A stretch of 64,000 bases of DNA from Nostoc sp. B(2019) (GCF_010091925.1 NZ_WVID01000007.1:240614-304613), one strand, 5' to 3'; shown: positions 19,472 to 29,660, counted from the first letter of the stretch. The notes: a model not told the origin generated them from the sequence alone. Program-made: numbers and translations.

Positions 19472-20815
19472 TTAAAGTTTGAGATTTTGAAACTTTGTAA
19501 ACTGTGGATTGAATAGAAGTTTTACAGTCCCAGTTGGGCCGTTGCGGTGTTTAGCTACGATTACTTCTGCAATTCCGCGATCGGGGGTATCTGGAGAGTA
19601 ATATTCATCGCGGTACAACATGATTACTAAATCCGCATCTTGTTCAATACTTCCACTTTCTCTCAAATCCGACAACATTGGACGCTTATTGGTGCGTGCT
19701 TCTACCCCTCGGCTCAACTGAGATAAAGCAATAACTGGTACAGACAATTCACGCGCTAAACCTTTAAGATTCCGCGTAATTTTTGATAATTCTTGGACGC
19801 GGTTATCACCTCCTCCTTCCATTAATTGCAAGTAATCTATAACAATTAATCCTAGTTCAGTTCCTTGTTCTGCTTGCAGTCGCCGCGCCTGACTACGCAT
19901 TTGTGTAACTGTAATATTCGGCGTGTCGTCAATATAAATTGGCATTTCTGAGAGGATACCAATAGCACGGCTTAAAGGTTCCCACTGTGTTTGACTGAGG
20001 CGTCCACTCCGCAAATAACTACTTTCAATTTGCGCCTCGCTAGCTAATAAACGTTGCGTTAGTTGCTCTTTTGACATTTCCAAACTGAAAACCGCAACCG
20101 GTAATTTATAAGAAGCAGCAATGTTATGAGCAAGATTTAAACAAAAGGCCGTTTTTCCCATTGATGGCCTACCAGCGACAATAATCAAATCAGAACGCTG
20201 AAAGCCGCTAGTCATGGCATCTAAATCATAAAATCCGCAGGGAATACCAGGTAAGGCAATACCTTGATTGCGATCTTCAATATCTTGGAAATTATTAATC
20301 AGGGTATCAGAAATGTGAACTAGACCTGATTGGGGACGTTCTTGAGTAACGCCGAAAACCTTCTGTTCTGCTTGATCGAGAACGATTGGTAACTCGGTTT
20401 CTGTCTCATAACCGAGATGCACAATTTCATTACCAGCTTTGATTAACTGTCGCCGCAGGTATTTTTCCATCACCAACCCTGCTAAGGAGTCGATGTTAAC
20501 TGCTGACACTGTGCGGTCTACCAAAGTTGCTAATTTATTTCTCCCACCAATGCGGGTAAGACTATCATGGTCAGTTAGCCAACTTGTAACCGCGAGTAAA
20601 TCTGTGGGTTTACCTTGAGCGTGGAGCCTCACAGCTGCTTGATAGATATCTTTATGAGCGCTAATGTAAAAAGCTTCTGGAAGGAGGCGATCGCTAACTC
20701 GACTAATCGCTTCTGGATCTAGTAAAATTCCCCCCAAAATCGCTTCTTCAGCCTCAATATTTTGGGGTGGTAAGCGATCGCTACCATCACCTTGAAAACG
20801 TAGTTCTTCAGCCAT
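19472..20815 (-). CDS. dnaB: Replicative DNA helicase DnaB
   Basis: This hexameric helicase unwinds DNA at the replication fork. The N-terminal DnaB domain (QNIEAEEAILGGILLDPEA) is followed by the RecA-like domain, with Walker A GRPSMGKTAF at residues 215-224, Walker B LIVIDYLQLM near residues 325-333, and the arginine-finger region near KRPMLSDLRESGSIEQDAD. The protein is 447 residues. No intein interrupts the Walker A or other loops, although inteins are frequent in cyanobacterial DnaB. rplI lies upstream on the same strand, the common bacterial rplI-dnaB order. Confidence 0.98.
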   Translation of the reverse strand: MAEELRFQGDGSDRLPPQNIEAEEAILGGILLDPEAISRVSDRLLPEAFYISAHKDIYQAAVRLHAQGKPTDLLAVTSWLTDHDSLTRIGGRNKLATLVDRTVSAVNIDSLAGLVMEKYLRRQLIKAGNEIVHLGYETETELPIVLDQAEQKVFGVTQERPQSGLVHISDTLINNFQDIEDRNQGIALPGIPCGFYDLDAMTSGFQRSDLIIVAGRPSMGKTAFCLNLAHNIAASYKLPVAVFSLEMSKEQLTQRLLASEAQIESSYLRSGRLSQTQWEPLSRAIGILSEMPIYIDDTPNITVTQMRSQARRLQAEQGTELGLIVIDYLQLMEGGGDNRVQELSKITRNLKGLARELSVPVIALSQLSRGVEARTNKRPMLSDLRESGSIEQDADLVIMLYRDEYYSPDTPDRGIAEVIVAKHRNGPTGTVKLLFNPQFTKFQNLKL

Positions 20816-21054
20816 AATGAAACATTAGGAGTCAGGAGTAGAGACGCGATTATACTCTTACGAGAAGCGGTCTTCGAGCGTCTACGCATCTGTACAGGAT
20901 TCAGGAGACAAAAGCTATAAAAAATGGAGTTTAAACGTCATGATTTCTTTTTCGATTCTGCTTACAAGTGCCAGATTTTAAAACCCAACTCAAGGCACTC
21001 ACCCAAGAAACATTCTGTCTCCTGTCTTTTGTCTTTTGTCTCCTTACTTTACCG

Positions 21055-21513
21055 TTAGCTAGCTACAACTTGAATATCGACTTGCGCCGTTACTTCAGAA
21101 TGCAGCTTAATTTCGGCTTTATAAGTACCAAGGTGGTTAATATCAGGGATGGTAATACCACGCCGATCAACTTCTTGACTAGTAGCTGCTTGAATTGCCT
21201 CTGCAACTTCTTGAGTGGTAACAGTACCAAAAATTGCTTCGTTTTCACCAACCTGCTTAGCAATTGTCAAGCTACCAACTTTTTCTAAAGCTTCTTTTTG
21301 CTCTAAAGCTTGTTGTCTGAGTTCTAATTGCCGTTGACGTTCTTGCTCACGACGGCGTTCTACTTGCTTGAGAATACCGGGAGTGGCATGGGTTGCCAAT
21401 TTTTGGGGAATCAGATAATTACGAGCATAGCCGGGAGCTACGTCCACTAAGTCGCCAGATTTGCCCAGCTTGCTGATATCCTGATTTAAAACCAACTGCA
21501 CGCGTTTCACCAT
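21055..21513 (-). CDS. rplI: 50S ribosomal protein L9
   Basis: This large-subunit protein binds 23S rRNA. The N-terminal domain has the L9 signature ([21 protein letters not shown]). A long connecting helix rich in Glu, Gln and Arg follows, then the C-terminal domain ([14 protein letters not shown] ... [16 protein letters not shown]). The length of 152 residues is typical. It is the first gene of the rplI-dnaB pair, 239 bases upstream of dnaB. Confidence 0.98.
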   Translation of the reverse strand: MVKRVQLVLNQDISKLGKSGDLVDVAPGYARNYLIPQKLATHATPGILKQVERRREQERQRQLELRQQALEQKEALEKVGSLTIAKQVGENEAIFGTVTTQEVAEAIQAATSQEVDRRGITIPDINHLGTYKAEIKLHSEVTAQVDIQVVAS

Positions 21514-21693
21514 CGTTTTCCGTTTTTCCTGTAAAATCTCATTAACTGGGGTTTCGGGCAGAATAGCTCATAAGAGTGTAGCTCTCTCCCAAGTAGCTTT
21601 GCCTATACCCTAAAGCTTACAGATCGTAGCGAAAGGTAGGGTGCGATCGCAACTATTAGCGTCAGAAAAATCACAAAGCGTGCTAACTCTTAA

Positions 21694-22464
21694 CTAAAAC
21701 CTATCTTTCATTCCCCGGATCCGAGCAAAGGTTTGCACAGGATCACTGCTTTTAGCAGCTGATTGTAATGACGGCTGCTCCCAACGTAAAAAGGGATTGG
21801 TACGCTTCTCAACTCCCAACAGCGAGGGAATTGTCGCTTCTCCTCGACTACGGTAAGCCTTGACTTCATCGTAGCGCTTCTTGAGGTCGGCATTGTCGCC
21901 ATCCACAGTCAAGGCAAATTGCAGATTTTTTAAGGTGTATTCGTGAGCGCACCAGATGCGGGTATCGTCAGGGAAAGAGCGCAGTTTGCTTAAAGAGTCT
22001 ACCATTTGTGTTGGTGTCCCTTCAAATAAACGACCGCAACCGCCAGCAAACAGGGTATCACCACAGAATAAATCCCCTGCACCAGCTTGTTCTGGGGGAA
22101 AGTAGTAAGCAATGTGAGCGCGAGTATGTCCGGGAACGAAGACTACTTCAGCTATTCGGTCTGCAAACTGAACGCGATCGCCTTGTTGCAAAAATACCTG
22201 TTGTCCAGGAATTCGCCCGCGATCCTCAGTTCCGCCATAAACTGTCACATTTGGGAAGTGTTTCATCAACTGTTTGTTACCACCCACATGATCGTTATGG
22301 TGGTGCGTATTGAAAATCGCTACCAAATCAGCTTTTAGTTCTCTCAATTTCTTTAATACTGGTTCTGCCTCCGCTGGATCAACAACAGCGGCAATATTTT
22401 GTTTGCTGTCGTGCAGTAAGAATATGTAGTTGTCTGAGAGTGCCTCAAGACGTATTACCTCCAT
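21694..22464 (-). CDS. gloB: Hydroxyacylglutathione hydrolase (glyoxalase II)
   Basis: This metallo-beta-lactamase-fold thioesterase releases glutathione and D-lactate from S-lactoylglutathione, the second step of methylglyoxal detoxification. The metal motif THHHNDH is at residues 53-59. Further ligands are in [24 protein letters not shown] and CAHEYT. The C-terminal HAGH domain ends with the substrate-binding NPFLRW region. I chose ATG 22464 ([13 protein letters not shown], 256 residues), preceded by GAGGGAGGCAGAGG; the longer frame to 22509 adds 15 unusual residues. Confidence 0.95.
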   Translation of the reverse strand: MEVIRLEALSDNYIFLLHDSKQNIAAVVDPAEAEPVLKKLRELKADLVAIFNTHHHNDHVGGNKQLMKHFPNVTVYGGTEDRGRIPGQQVFLQQGDRVQFADRIAEVVFVPGHTRAHIAYYFPPEQAGAGDLFCGDTLFAGGCGRLFEGTPTQMVDSLSKLRSFPDDTRIWCAHEYTLKNLQFALTVDGDNADLKKRYDEVKAYRSRGEATIPSLLGVEKRTNPFLRWEQPSLQSAAKSSDPVQTFARIRGMKDRF

Positions 22465-22849
22465 TACCTCTGCCTCCCTCGCAAATAAATGTTTGGTATT
22501 GATTAGCAATCCTATATTTCAGTAAGTAACAGGGTTACTTGCACAAGCTACATCAACTATTTATACTTTCACTATTATAGCTGTAGTACTTCATAAATCA
22601 TGATAGTATACAACCGTACTTCCACGGTAAATATACTGAACAAAAACAAAATTTATCTAGATTTATCAGTGAATTTTCTATAGGAATAGCCATAAGTATA
22701 AAGTTAAATTTATCATATTATTTTATCTTTTAAAGATACAAATAATTTTAATATCTAGAATCCTCAAGATTCGATTCCAGATGTCAAACATAATCCTATT
22801 ACATATTTAAACTATATTTATTTCAATAAAATAAAAATGGATTAAAAAA
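22465..22849. other. A+T-rich spacer before the glycosyltransferase island
   Basis: It contains the gloB promoter on the minus side and the start of the island on the plus side. Base composition drops sharply to A+T-rich near 22700. I see no RNA gene, ORF or insertion-sequence end. Confidence 0.5.
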
Positions 22850-23887
22850 ATGCATTTTTTAAACCAGCCATTAATCGCAAATATATTTTTTAAACTTTTA
22901 ACTATTTTTAAAATAGAAGAATATAAATATCCTTATATTTTTGAGAGAACTAAATCAAAACTTAGCAAGTTGATAAATAATAATTCAGATGGTAAACTAT
23001 ACGATCTAGTATTTGTAATTCACGATGCCAAAGGCTGGATACTCGAAGCAATATGCAGAGAGATTGCTACATATTTTCCCGGTAATTATTTTTTTGCATA
23101 TTCTCTGACCGAGCTACCTCAAGCTAAAGCCTACTTTTTTGCTCACTACTCTTTTTTACCTATAGCTTTAAAGCAAAACCCGATTCTTTGGCAAAGCAAG
23201 CTACTCGTTTGGTATACCCATCCAAAAGATATTGGGAGAAGTAATGAAGAACTTGTTTATACACTAAATCAAAGTACTAAAGTTATATGTACTTGTTCCC
23301 AATTTGTAGAGTTACTTAAAAACCAAGGAGTAAACAGTAAAAAAACAACATTTATTCTGGGTGGTGCTGATCCTGCGATTTTTCAACCTCATCAACGTTT
23401 AAATGGCGCTGTTGGTTTTTGTACAGCATATTATGCCAGAAAATCTCCTGAACTAATATTTAATATTATTAAATCAATGCCCCATAGAAAGTTTATTATT
23501 TTGGGGAGAAATTGGGATCAATACGAAAGATTTGAAGAACTAATTGCTTTTCCAAACTTATCTTATATTCAAGCTCCTTATTCGGATTATCCTAAGTACT
23601 ATGCTGAGATGGATGTTTTTGTTTCACCTGCGAAATTAGAAGGCGGCCCCATACCTTTAATTGAAGCAATGATGTGTAATATTGTACCTGTGGCGAGTAG
23701 AACAGGGTTTGCTCCTGATATCATTAATCATGGAGCAAATGGCTTTATATTTGATATTGATAGTCCCGATGAAGTGGTATGCAAATTAATCGATCAGGCG
23801 TTTAATATTCAAACTAATATCAGTCAAACTGTTGAGCATTTGAGTTGGAAAAACTTTTCTTTAGAAGTACAAGAACTTTTAAAATAA
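22850..23887 (+). CDS. GT-B fold glycosyltransferase (GT4-like)
   Basis: A 345-residue glycosyltransferase. The C-terminal half has the retaining GT-B nucleotide-sugar site: FVSPAKLEGGPIPLIEAMMC with the E-x7-E pattern, followed by PVASRTGFAPDIINHGANGF. The N-terminal half is less typical; it includes LLVWYTHPKDIGRSNEE and CTCSQFVELLKNQGV, consistent with an acceptor domain. It is the first gene of the A+T-rich plus-strand island, with a next gene 19 bases away. Donor and acceptor are unknown. The ATG at 22850 has no clear Shine-Dalgarno. Confidence 0.8.
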   Translation: MHFLNQPLIANIFFKLLTIFKIEEYKYPYIFERTKSKLSKLINNNSDGKLYDLVFVIHDAKGWILEAICREIATYFPGNYFFAYSLTELPQAKAYFFAHYSFLPIALKQNPILWQSKLLVWYTHPKDIGRSNEELVYTLNQSTKVICTCSQFVELLKNQGVNSKKTTFILGGADPAIFQPHQRLNGAVGFCTAYYARKSPELIFNIIKSMPHRKFIILGRNWDQYERFEELIAFPNLSYIQAPYSDYPKYYAEMDVFVSPAKLEGGPIPLIEAMMCNIVPVASRTGFAPDIINHGANGFIFDIDSPDEVVCKLIDQAFNIQTNISQTVEHLSWKNFSLEVQELLK

Positions 23888-23906
23888 CTATTACATAAAC
23901 TAATTT

Positions 23907-24746
23907 ATGAACTCAAAAAGAGGATTTATAACAATTCTGACAGGTCTTTACTCTTTTCAAGATTGTATTCACTTTTTAGCGGCAATTAGAAAGTTTCATC
24001 AAGAACCAATAATTATTCTAATTGGCCAGGTTCCTACCATTCTTTACCCTTTACTCAAGGCTTTCAAAAATGTAACTTTAAAGCCAGCCCCAGCGAATGA
24101 AAATACTGTTTTAGCATCACGACAAGCAAAACTCGCTTTATATGAAGCTTCGGAATTTGAGCAAACAATTTATCTAGATTCAGATATTTGCTTACTTTCT
24201 GATATTAATGATGTGTTTGAGTATTTAGATGAGTATGATTTTTTATTAACTGAAGATGTGCAACCTTATATTGTTAAAGCAACAAATTTATTGCGAGGAA
24301 AGCAACAAGACCTTTTGCCTAATGTTTTACCAATACTGCAATCTGTAGGTTTACCTCTAAAAGAAGATAGTGTGCAATATAATGGCGGTTTTATGGCTTT
24401 TCGGAAAACAGAGATAACTAAGGTATTTTTTGAGGAATTTAAGCGATATTTTGAGATTGTTAAAAATAACCAAGATAAATTACTTTTAAAAGACCAAGGT
24501 GCTTTTGCTTCTGCGATCGCATCTGTACATCCTAAGATGAAAATATTACCGCCTACCTACAATTATCTCAGTAAATGGCAGGACGCTTATCATATTCAAG
24601 ATGAAATTAAAGTACTTCACTGTACGTATCCTTACCGTCCTCAATATGCTAAAAATATTACTCGTTCTTTATACACAAGGGTTTTTGACAGATTCGCTAA
24701 AGTATTTTTGCCGAATCAAGTTACAAATCCTTGGCGCACTAAATAA
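23907..24746 (+). CDS. GT-A fold glycosyltransferase (GT8/glycogenin-like)
   Basis: A 279-residue protein with the DxD-type metal and nucleotide-sugar motif in IYLDSDICLLSDI near residue 92. It also has a QYNGGFMAFRKTE acceptor/donor loop and an LKDQGAFASAI segment, all features of GT8-like enzymes. No membrane segment is obvious. It sits between two GT-B enzymes on the same strand and is A+T-rich. It is distantly like the three tandem GT-A genes at 30678-33598 but shorter. Confidence 0.75.
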   Translation: MNSKRGFITILTGLYSFQDCIHFLAAIRKFHQEPIIILIGQVPTILYPLLKAFKNVTLKPAPANENTVLASRQAKLALYEASEFEQTIYLDSDICLLSDINDVFEYLDEYDFLLTEDVQPYIVKATNLLRGKQQDLLPNVLPILQSVGLPLKEDSVQYNGGFMAFRKTEITKVFFEEFKRYFEIVKNNQDKLLLKDQGAFASAIASVHPKMKILPPTYNYLSKWQDAYHIQDEIKVLHCTYPYRPQYAKNITRSLYTRVFDRFAKVFLPNQVTNPWRTK

Positions 24747-24763
24747 AAACCAGTGAAAAAATA

Positions 24764-25927
24764 GTGAAAAAGATTTCAAAAATATCACTGTTAGTTTCAG
24801 ATTTATCAAGTGCGGCTATTCTGCGTTCATACTTGATAGCAGCAGCCCTCAAAACATTAGGGCTGGAAGTTGAAATTATGGGGTTTTTATTTGGAAAAAA
24901 CTTATATCGAAATTTACCGTCAGAGTTAAACGTTTATCATCTACCTGGCAAAAATTTTCCAGACTTTTTTGGTGAAATGAGGAAACTTTTACCAAAAATA
25001 AATGGAGATATAATTTATGCAATCAAACCACAAACGGCAAGTTTTGGAGTTGCACTACTCAAAAAACTATATAGTCAAAAACCAGTAATTTTAGATATAG
25101 ATGATTGGGAACTTAGCTGGCATGGTGGTGATGACTGGCATTATCGTCCTACACTCAAACAATTAGCTAGAGAATTGTTCAAATCAGACGGCGCACTTAG
25201 GAATCCTTATCATCCTTTGTACGTTAAATGGATGGAAACTTTAGTAAATCGTGCTGATGCTGTGACTGTGCATACTACATTTTTGCAACAGCGTTTTGGC
25301 GGTACATTTGTTCCCAATGGTAAAGATATTTCCTTATTTGATCCTGCTCGATATGATGCTGAGTCCAGCAGAATTCGCTATGGTTTATCTGATTATCGTA
25401 TTTTAATGTTTCCTGGTGCGCCAAGACCTTATAAGGGTTTAGAAGATGTTCTAATAGCGTTAGATAAAATTAATCAGCCAGACTTAAAACTGGTAATTGT
25501 GGGTGGCAGTCCTTATGATAATTATGATCAGCAACTTCAACAACAGTGGGGACGCTGGATTATCAAACTGCCAAAGTATCCAGCTGATGTTATGCCTGAT
25601 TTAGTAGCGGCTGCTCACATTGTTGTTGTTCCCCAGCGAGATACTCTTGAAACTCGCGCTCAATTTCCCCTCAAGTTGACAGATGGGATGGCAATGGCTA
25701 AACCTGTATTATCAACTCGCGTTGGAGATATTCCCAAAATTTTAGACAATACTGGTTATTTAGTTGAGCCTGCTTGTCCTGAACAAATTGCTGAACAAAT
25801 TCAATCGATATTTCAAGATTTAGAGTCAGCAAACCAGCTAGCTCTCAAGGCAAGAGAAAGATGTGTTGAGCACTATAGCATAGAAGCTATGGCTTCTACG
25901 CTCAAGTCAATAATTTTTCAATTATAA
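24764..25927 (+). CDS. Glycosyltransferase family 4-type protein
   Basis: A 387-residue GT-B protein. The N-terminal half contains GDIIYAIKPQTASFG and ILDIDDWELSW. The C-terminal half has the donor site, with FPGAPRPYKGLEDVL, VVPQRDTLETRAQFPLKLTDGMAMAKPVLSTRVGDIP split around the GT4 E-x7-E region, and a C-terminal helix. The start is GTG at 24764. It lies 17 bases after the previous gene, so co-transcription is likely. The sugar specificity cannot be inferred. Confidence 0.85.
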   Translation: MKKISKISLLVSDLSSAAILRSYLIAAALKTLGLEVEIMGFLFGKNLYRNLPSELNVYHLPGKNFPDFFGEMRKLLPKINGDIIYAIKPQTASFGVALLKKLYSQKPVILDIDDWELSWHGGDDWHYRPTLKQLARELFKSDGALRNPYHPLYVKWMETLVNRADAVTVHTTFLQQRFGGTFVPNGKDISLFDPARYDAESSRIRYGLSDYRILMFPGAPRPYKGLEDVLIALDKINQPDLKLVIVGGSPYDNYDQQLQQQWGRWIIKLPKYPADVMPDLVAAAHIVVVPQRDTLETRAQFPLKLTDGMAMAKPVLSTRVGDIPKILDNTGYLVEPACPEQIAEQIQSIFQDLESANQLALKARERCVEHYSIEAMASTLKSIIFQL

Positions 25928-26091
25928 ATATTAATGGAGGTGATTTATATGTGGAATTAACTATTTTATCAAAGCTCCAAAAGCTATAGATTATAGGTAA
26001 ATATGTGTTTAAGCAATTTATGAAAATTATTTAGCTCTGTTTATTTGATGATTAGCTGATTAAGCAACTAATCGGTGAATAATATTAACAG

Positions 26092-26161
26092 GACTTACGT
26101 GAAGAAACGAACCGCGAAGGACGCAAAGGAATAAGAGTTTTAGAGAGTTCTTGCGTAAGTC
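26092..26161. mobile_element. Small MITE-like element with ACTTACG termini
   Basis: A 70-base unit is bounded by GACTTACGTGAAGAA and the near-exact inverse TTCTTGCGTAAGTC. The interior carries the AACCGCGAAGGACGCAAAGG text often repeated in Nostocales genomes. It has no coding capacity and lies in the 270-base gap before the ABC exporter gene. It is probably a non-autonomous element moved by a transposase elsewhere. Confidence 0.65.
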
Positions 26162-26197
26162 ATAATTAATTAATAAGTGAATAGCAAAAAATAGCCA

Positions 26198-28447
26198 ATG
26201 TCTACCAGAAAACTACTATTAAGATTTGCTAAACCCTATCCAGGGTTGATTATATTGACAATATTGTTAGGATTTTCTGGAGCTTTATTTAATGGGGTCA
26301 GTACGGCTCTAATTGTGCCAGTAGTTTTAAGAATTGTGGGGCAGGAAGTAGATTTAAGTAATGCTCCTACTCTTCTTAAAACGATAATGTCTCCGTTTGA
26401 GAATATTCCAGCGAATTACCGCACAGGAGTAATGGCTGGAGCAATTATATTTATAATTATTTTAAAAAACTTAGCGGCTTATGCCAGTGCTTTAGCATCG
26501 AGTTCTTTAACACGAGCGCTGACAGCAGATATGCGAGAAGCCGGGCTAAGGCTGTTACTAGAAATTGATATAGATTATTACGCCAAGACGAAAGTTGGTG
26601 ATTTAATTAATCGACTTGGTGGTGAAATTGGGCGTGCAGCAGGTGCGGTAGGTAGTACAGTCAAGCTAGGTATTTTAGGAATTACTATTTTAGTTTTCGT
26701 TGGGTTGCTACTGTCAATTTCTTGGCAGCTGACGATTGCCTCAACGATTTTACTCTCGTTAGTAACTTTAATAAATCAGTATGCTATTTATCGTTCTAAA
26801 AAGTTTGGTAAACAGCTTAGTGATATGTCTAAAGCATATTCAATTACTGTGCTGGAAACTCTGAACGGGGTTCGGTTAGTCAAAGCAACTGGAAATGAAG
26901 AAAAAGAATATCAACGAATTAAGAAATTAATCCGCGATCGCGAAAAAGCAGATTTTCAATCTCAAGTTAATTCAGGAGCGATCGCACCCCTCAGCGAAGT
27001 CATGGGTATTACAGCTTTGCTGTTGATTGTACTTTTGAGTAAAATCTTTTTTGCTGACCAAATTACTTCTCTGGCTCCTGTACTCCTAACATATTTATTC
27101 TTACTGCTGCGAGTGCTGCCATTAATTTCTGAGTTAAATACTATTCGCAGCAACTTTGCAAGTACTGCTACTAGTGTGGATGTAGCTAGTGAATTTTTAA
27201 GCTTGGATGATAAGCCATTTATGGGTAACGGTAAGCTTCCCTACACGAAATTGCAAGAGGGAGTGCGATTTAATTCCCTTTCCTTTGCTTACCCCAGTCA
27301 TGAAAAGTTGGTGCTCAAAGATGTGAATTTATACTTACCGCATGGCACAACCTTAGCTCTGGTAGGCGGTTCTGGTGCTGGTAAATCTACTTTGGCAGAC
27401 CTTTTACCCAGATTTTACGATCCAACATCTGGCTCTATTACCATTGATGGCATTGATTTGCGTGAGTTCGATGCTGTATCTCTACGAAAACGGATGGGAA
27501 TTGTCAGTCAAGATACCTTTCTGTTCAATGACTCGGTGGGGAATAACATTGCTTATGGACGGCCAGAGGCTACCGAGGATGAAATCATCACAGCGGCAAA
27601 GCGGGCAAACGCCTATGAGTTTATCAGTAAATTACCCCAAGGTTTTGATACCCTGATTGGCGATCGCGGCGTCATGTTGTCTGGTGGACAAAGGCAAAGA
27701 TTAGCGATCGCTCGCGCCTTGCTACAAAATCCAGACATTCTCATACTTGATGAAGCCACTAGTGCTTTAGATACCGTTTCCGAACGCTTAGTACAAGCTG
27801 CACTCGATGATCTCAGTCGCGCTCGGACAACCTTAGTCATTGCTCACCGCCTTTCTACAGTCCAAAAAGCCGATCAAATTGCTGTATTAGATCAAGGACG
27901 TGTAGTGGAGGTGGGAAACCATGAAGAACTTTTGCAAAAAGGTGGTTACTACTCACGCTTATACTCAATGCAATTTGCTGAACGCCCAGAAGCTATTGTT
28001 AAACGTAATCAAAGCTTACTCCGCATTTCTCATGAAATTCGCACGCAGTTAAACTCGATGATTGGGTTTTTGCGCTTATTACTTGATGAAATGGTAGACA
28101 ATTCTCAAGAGCGGCAAGAATTAATTGAAGAATCCTACAAATCAGCTTGGAGAATTCTTAATACCATTGATGTTTTTGACGATGTTGTTAATATGCAATT
28201 GAAAGGTAAGTTCCTCTCAATTTCTGAGCAAAATCAGAATGTTGCAACTAGTCAACATGAAACATTCAATCATATTTCCGTTGAGTTTCGGACTTGTCTT
28301 AATCCTATACTTGGCTCTCTTCGCTCGCTAGCCGATAATTTGATATACACCCATAAAGAACAAAATAAGTTAGTTACGGAAACTTATGAATCTGCTATAT
28401 ATCTGCTCGATAACTTAGAAAAATTTGAGGATAGTATTACCACCTAA
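26198..28447 (+). CDS. ABC exporter (MsbA/HepA-like half-transporter) with C-terminal HisKA-like repeats
   Basis: Residues of about 1-310 form a six-helix ABC exporter membrane domain. Residues 340-590 form the ATPase, with Walker A GGSGAGKSTL near 388, signature LSGGQRQRLAIARAL near 492 and Walker B LILDEATSALD near 514. It probably exports a lipid-linked glycan or glycolipid, as its glycosyltransferase neighbours suggest. Residues of about 600-749 are an unusual addition. SHEIRTQLNSMIGF (His612) followed by a paired helix matches the histidine-kinase dimerisation domain, and a second copy, ISVEFRTCLNPILG, follows 83 residues later with Val in place of His. There is no HATPase domain. This suggests a dimer-forming or partner-docking tail. 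Confidence 0.88.
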   Translation: MSTRKLLLRFAKPYPGLIILTILLGFSGALFNGVSTALIVPVVLRIVGQEVDLSNAPTLLKTIMSPFENIPANYRTGVMAGAIIFIIILKNLAAYASALASSSLTRALTADMREAGLRLLLEIDIDYYAKTKVGDLINRLGGEIGRAAGAVGSTVKLGILGITILVFVGLLLSISWQLTIASTILLSLVTLINQYAIYRSKKFGKQLSDMSKAYSITVLETLNGVRLVKATGNEEKEYQRIKKLIRDREKADFQSQVNSGAIAPLSEVMGITALLLIVLLSKIFFADQITSLAPVLLTYLFLLLRVLPLISELNTIRSNFASTATSVDVASEFLSLDDKPFMGNGKLPYTKLQEGVRFNSLSFAYPSHEKLVLKDVNLYLPHGTTLALVGGSGAGKSTLADLLPRFYDPTSGSITIDGIDLREFDAVSLRKRMGIVSQDTFLFNDSVGNNIAYGRPEATEDEIITAAKRANAYEFISKLPQGFDTLIGDRGVMLSGGQRQRLAIARALLQNPDILILDEATSALDTVSERLVQAALDDLSRARTTLVIAHRLSTVQKADQIAVLDQGRVVEVGNHEELLQKGGYYSRLYSMQFAERPEAIVKRNQSLLRISHEIRTQLNSMIGFLRLLLDEMVDNSQERQELIEESYKSAWRILNTIDVFDDVVNMQLKGKFLSISEQNQNVATSQHETFNHISVEFRTCLNPILGSLRSLADNLIYTHKEQNKLVTETYESAIYLLDNLEKFEDSITT

Positions 28448-28451
28448 AATC

Positions 28452-29660
28452 ATGAACAATGCTGCTTTAAAAAAACACTACATTTTTTTTATTGGTGAAA
28501 AATTACCCCAGCCAGAAGCTCACTTAGTACAGTCCACAAATGCAGCTAACGCTGCCGCTAACTTGGGATATTCAACAGTTTTGGTATATCCTGACAAAGA
28601 TTCGAGAGCTATTAACCCAGCTAATTTGTTTCGTCCTTTTCAACCTCAAAAAACTCCAACAGAACTGATTAAATATTACAACCTTCATGACAAATTGAAA
28701 GTTGCTCCCTTACCGATGCCTTGGCCCATTGATCATTTTAAAAGTAAATTTACTGATTCTAATACTATTGCCACTAAGTACTATTTACCATTTCATATAC
28801 TTCCCACTACCAAACTTGTCCATAGTCGCAACTGGAATTTTGTGAAAGCTGCCATTAAAAATGGCGTTCCCGCAATTTACGAACACCATCACCACGAAGA
28901 TAAGGAATTTGAGCCAGAAATTGTCAAAAGTCCGCTGTTTCAAATTGCTGTCACAGTTGTAGATACCATCCGCGAAACCATGATTAAAAATGGCATTCCA
29001 CCAGAAAAAGTAATTAAGCTGCACAACGGTTTTAACCGCTTATTTATGCAGAGACAGCCAGAAAAAGCGGCGGAATGGCGCAAAAAGCTACTGACGGAGC
29101 GATCGCATTTGGTAGTATATGCAGGAGCGCTACAACAATTTAAAGGTATTGATGTACTAATTGATGTGGCTAGTGAAATACCAAATGTGCAATTTGTCTG
29201 TGCAGGTGGTAAGTCAACAGAAGTCGAATACTATCAGCAATTAGCAGCAGAAAAGCAAGTTCAGAACATTACATTTTTAGGCTATGTCTTGCATCATGAG
29301 TTAGCGTCTTTGCTACAAGCAGCAGATATTTTAGCTCATCCCCATTGTTCAGGAAAAGCAGCAACTTTCACATCTCCCCTAAAACTATTTGACTACTTCG
29401 CTTCTGGAACTCCCATTGTAGCCACAGAAATTCCTTCATTAATTGAGTTTCAAGATACTAAAGTCATCGCTGCTTGGTGTGAGCCAGATAATCCTACCAA
29501 ATTTGCTGAATGTCTCAAACAAGTTCTACAAACTCATCCCAGAAAAGTAGATGGTTATCCAGATAGTGTTGAGTTTGTCAAGCAATTCTCTTGGGAAAAT
29601 AGAGCGGCAAAAATTCTCAGTTACGTCGATGCATCTCTACTTCCCCCACTTATTGCGTAA
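28452..29660 (+). CDS. Glycosyltransferase family 4-type protein
   Basis: A 402-residue GT-B protein starting at ATG 28452 (MNNAALKKHYIFFIG), five bases after the ABC exporter stop; a longer frame overlapping that gene is not needed. The N-terminal domain has a VQSTNAANAAANLGY loop and an EHHHHEDKEFE segment. The donor domain has VVYAGALQQFKGIDVLI, AADILAHPHCSG and SPLKLFDYFASGTPIVATEIPS, the GT4 pattern. It probably acts on the same glycan as the neighbouring enzymes. Specificity is unknown. Confidence 0.85.
   Translation: MNNAALKKHYIFFIGEKLPQPEAHLVQSTNAANAAANLGYSTVLVYPDKDSRAINPANLFRPFQPQKTPTELIKYYNLHDKLKVAPLPMPWPIDHFKSKFTDSNTIATKYYLPFHILPTTKLVHSRNWNFVKAAIKNGVPAIYEHHHHEDKEFEPEIVKSPLFQIAVTVVDTIRETMIKNGIPPEKVIKLHNGFNRLFMQRQPEKAAEWRKKLLTERSHLVVYAGALQQFKGIDVLIDVASEIPNVQFVCAGGKSTEVEYYQQLAAEKQVQNITFLGYVLHHELASLLQAADILAHPHCSGKAATFTSPLKLFDYFASGTPIVATEIPSLIEFQDTKVIAAWCEPDNPTKFAECLKQVLQTHPRKVDGYPDSVEFVKQFSWENRAAKILSYVDASLLPPLIA

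Noticed and set aside
19472..20815. Possible intein in DnaB
   Set aside because: The frame is 447 residues, continuous and collinear with normal DnaB; no intein splice motifs are present.
25936..25960. Strong GGAGGTGA followed by a three-codon frame ATG TGG AAT TAA
   Set aside because: The Shine-Dalgarno is good, but a three-codon ORF between two glycan genes has no supporting structure or terminator; probably chance.
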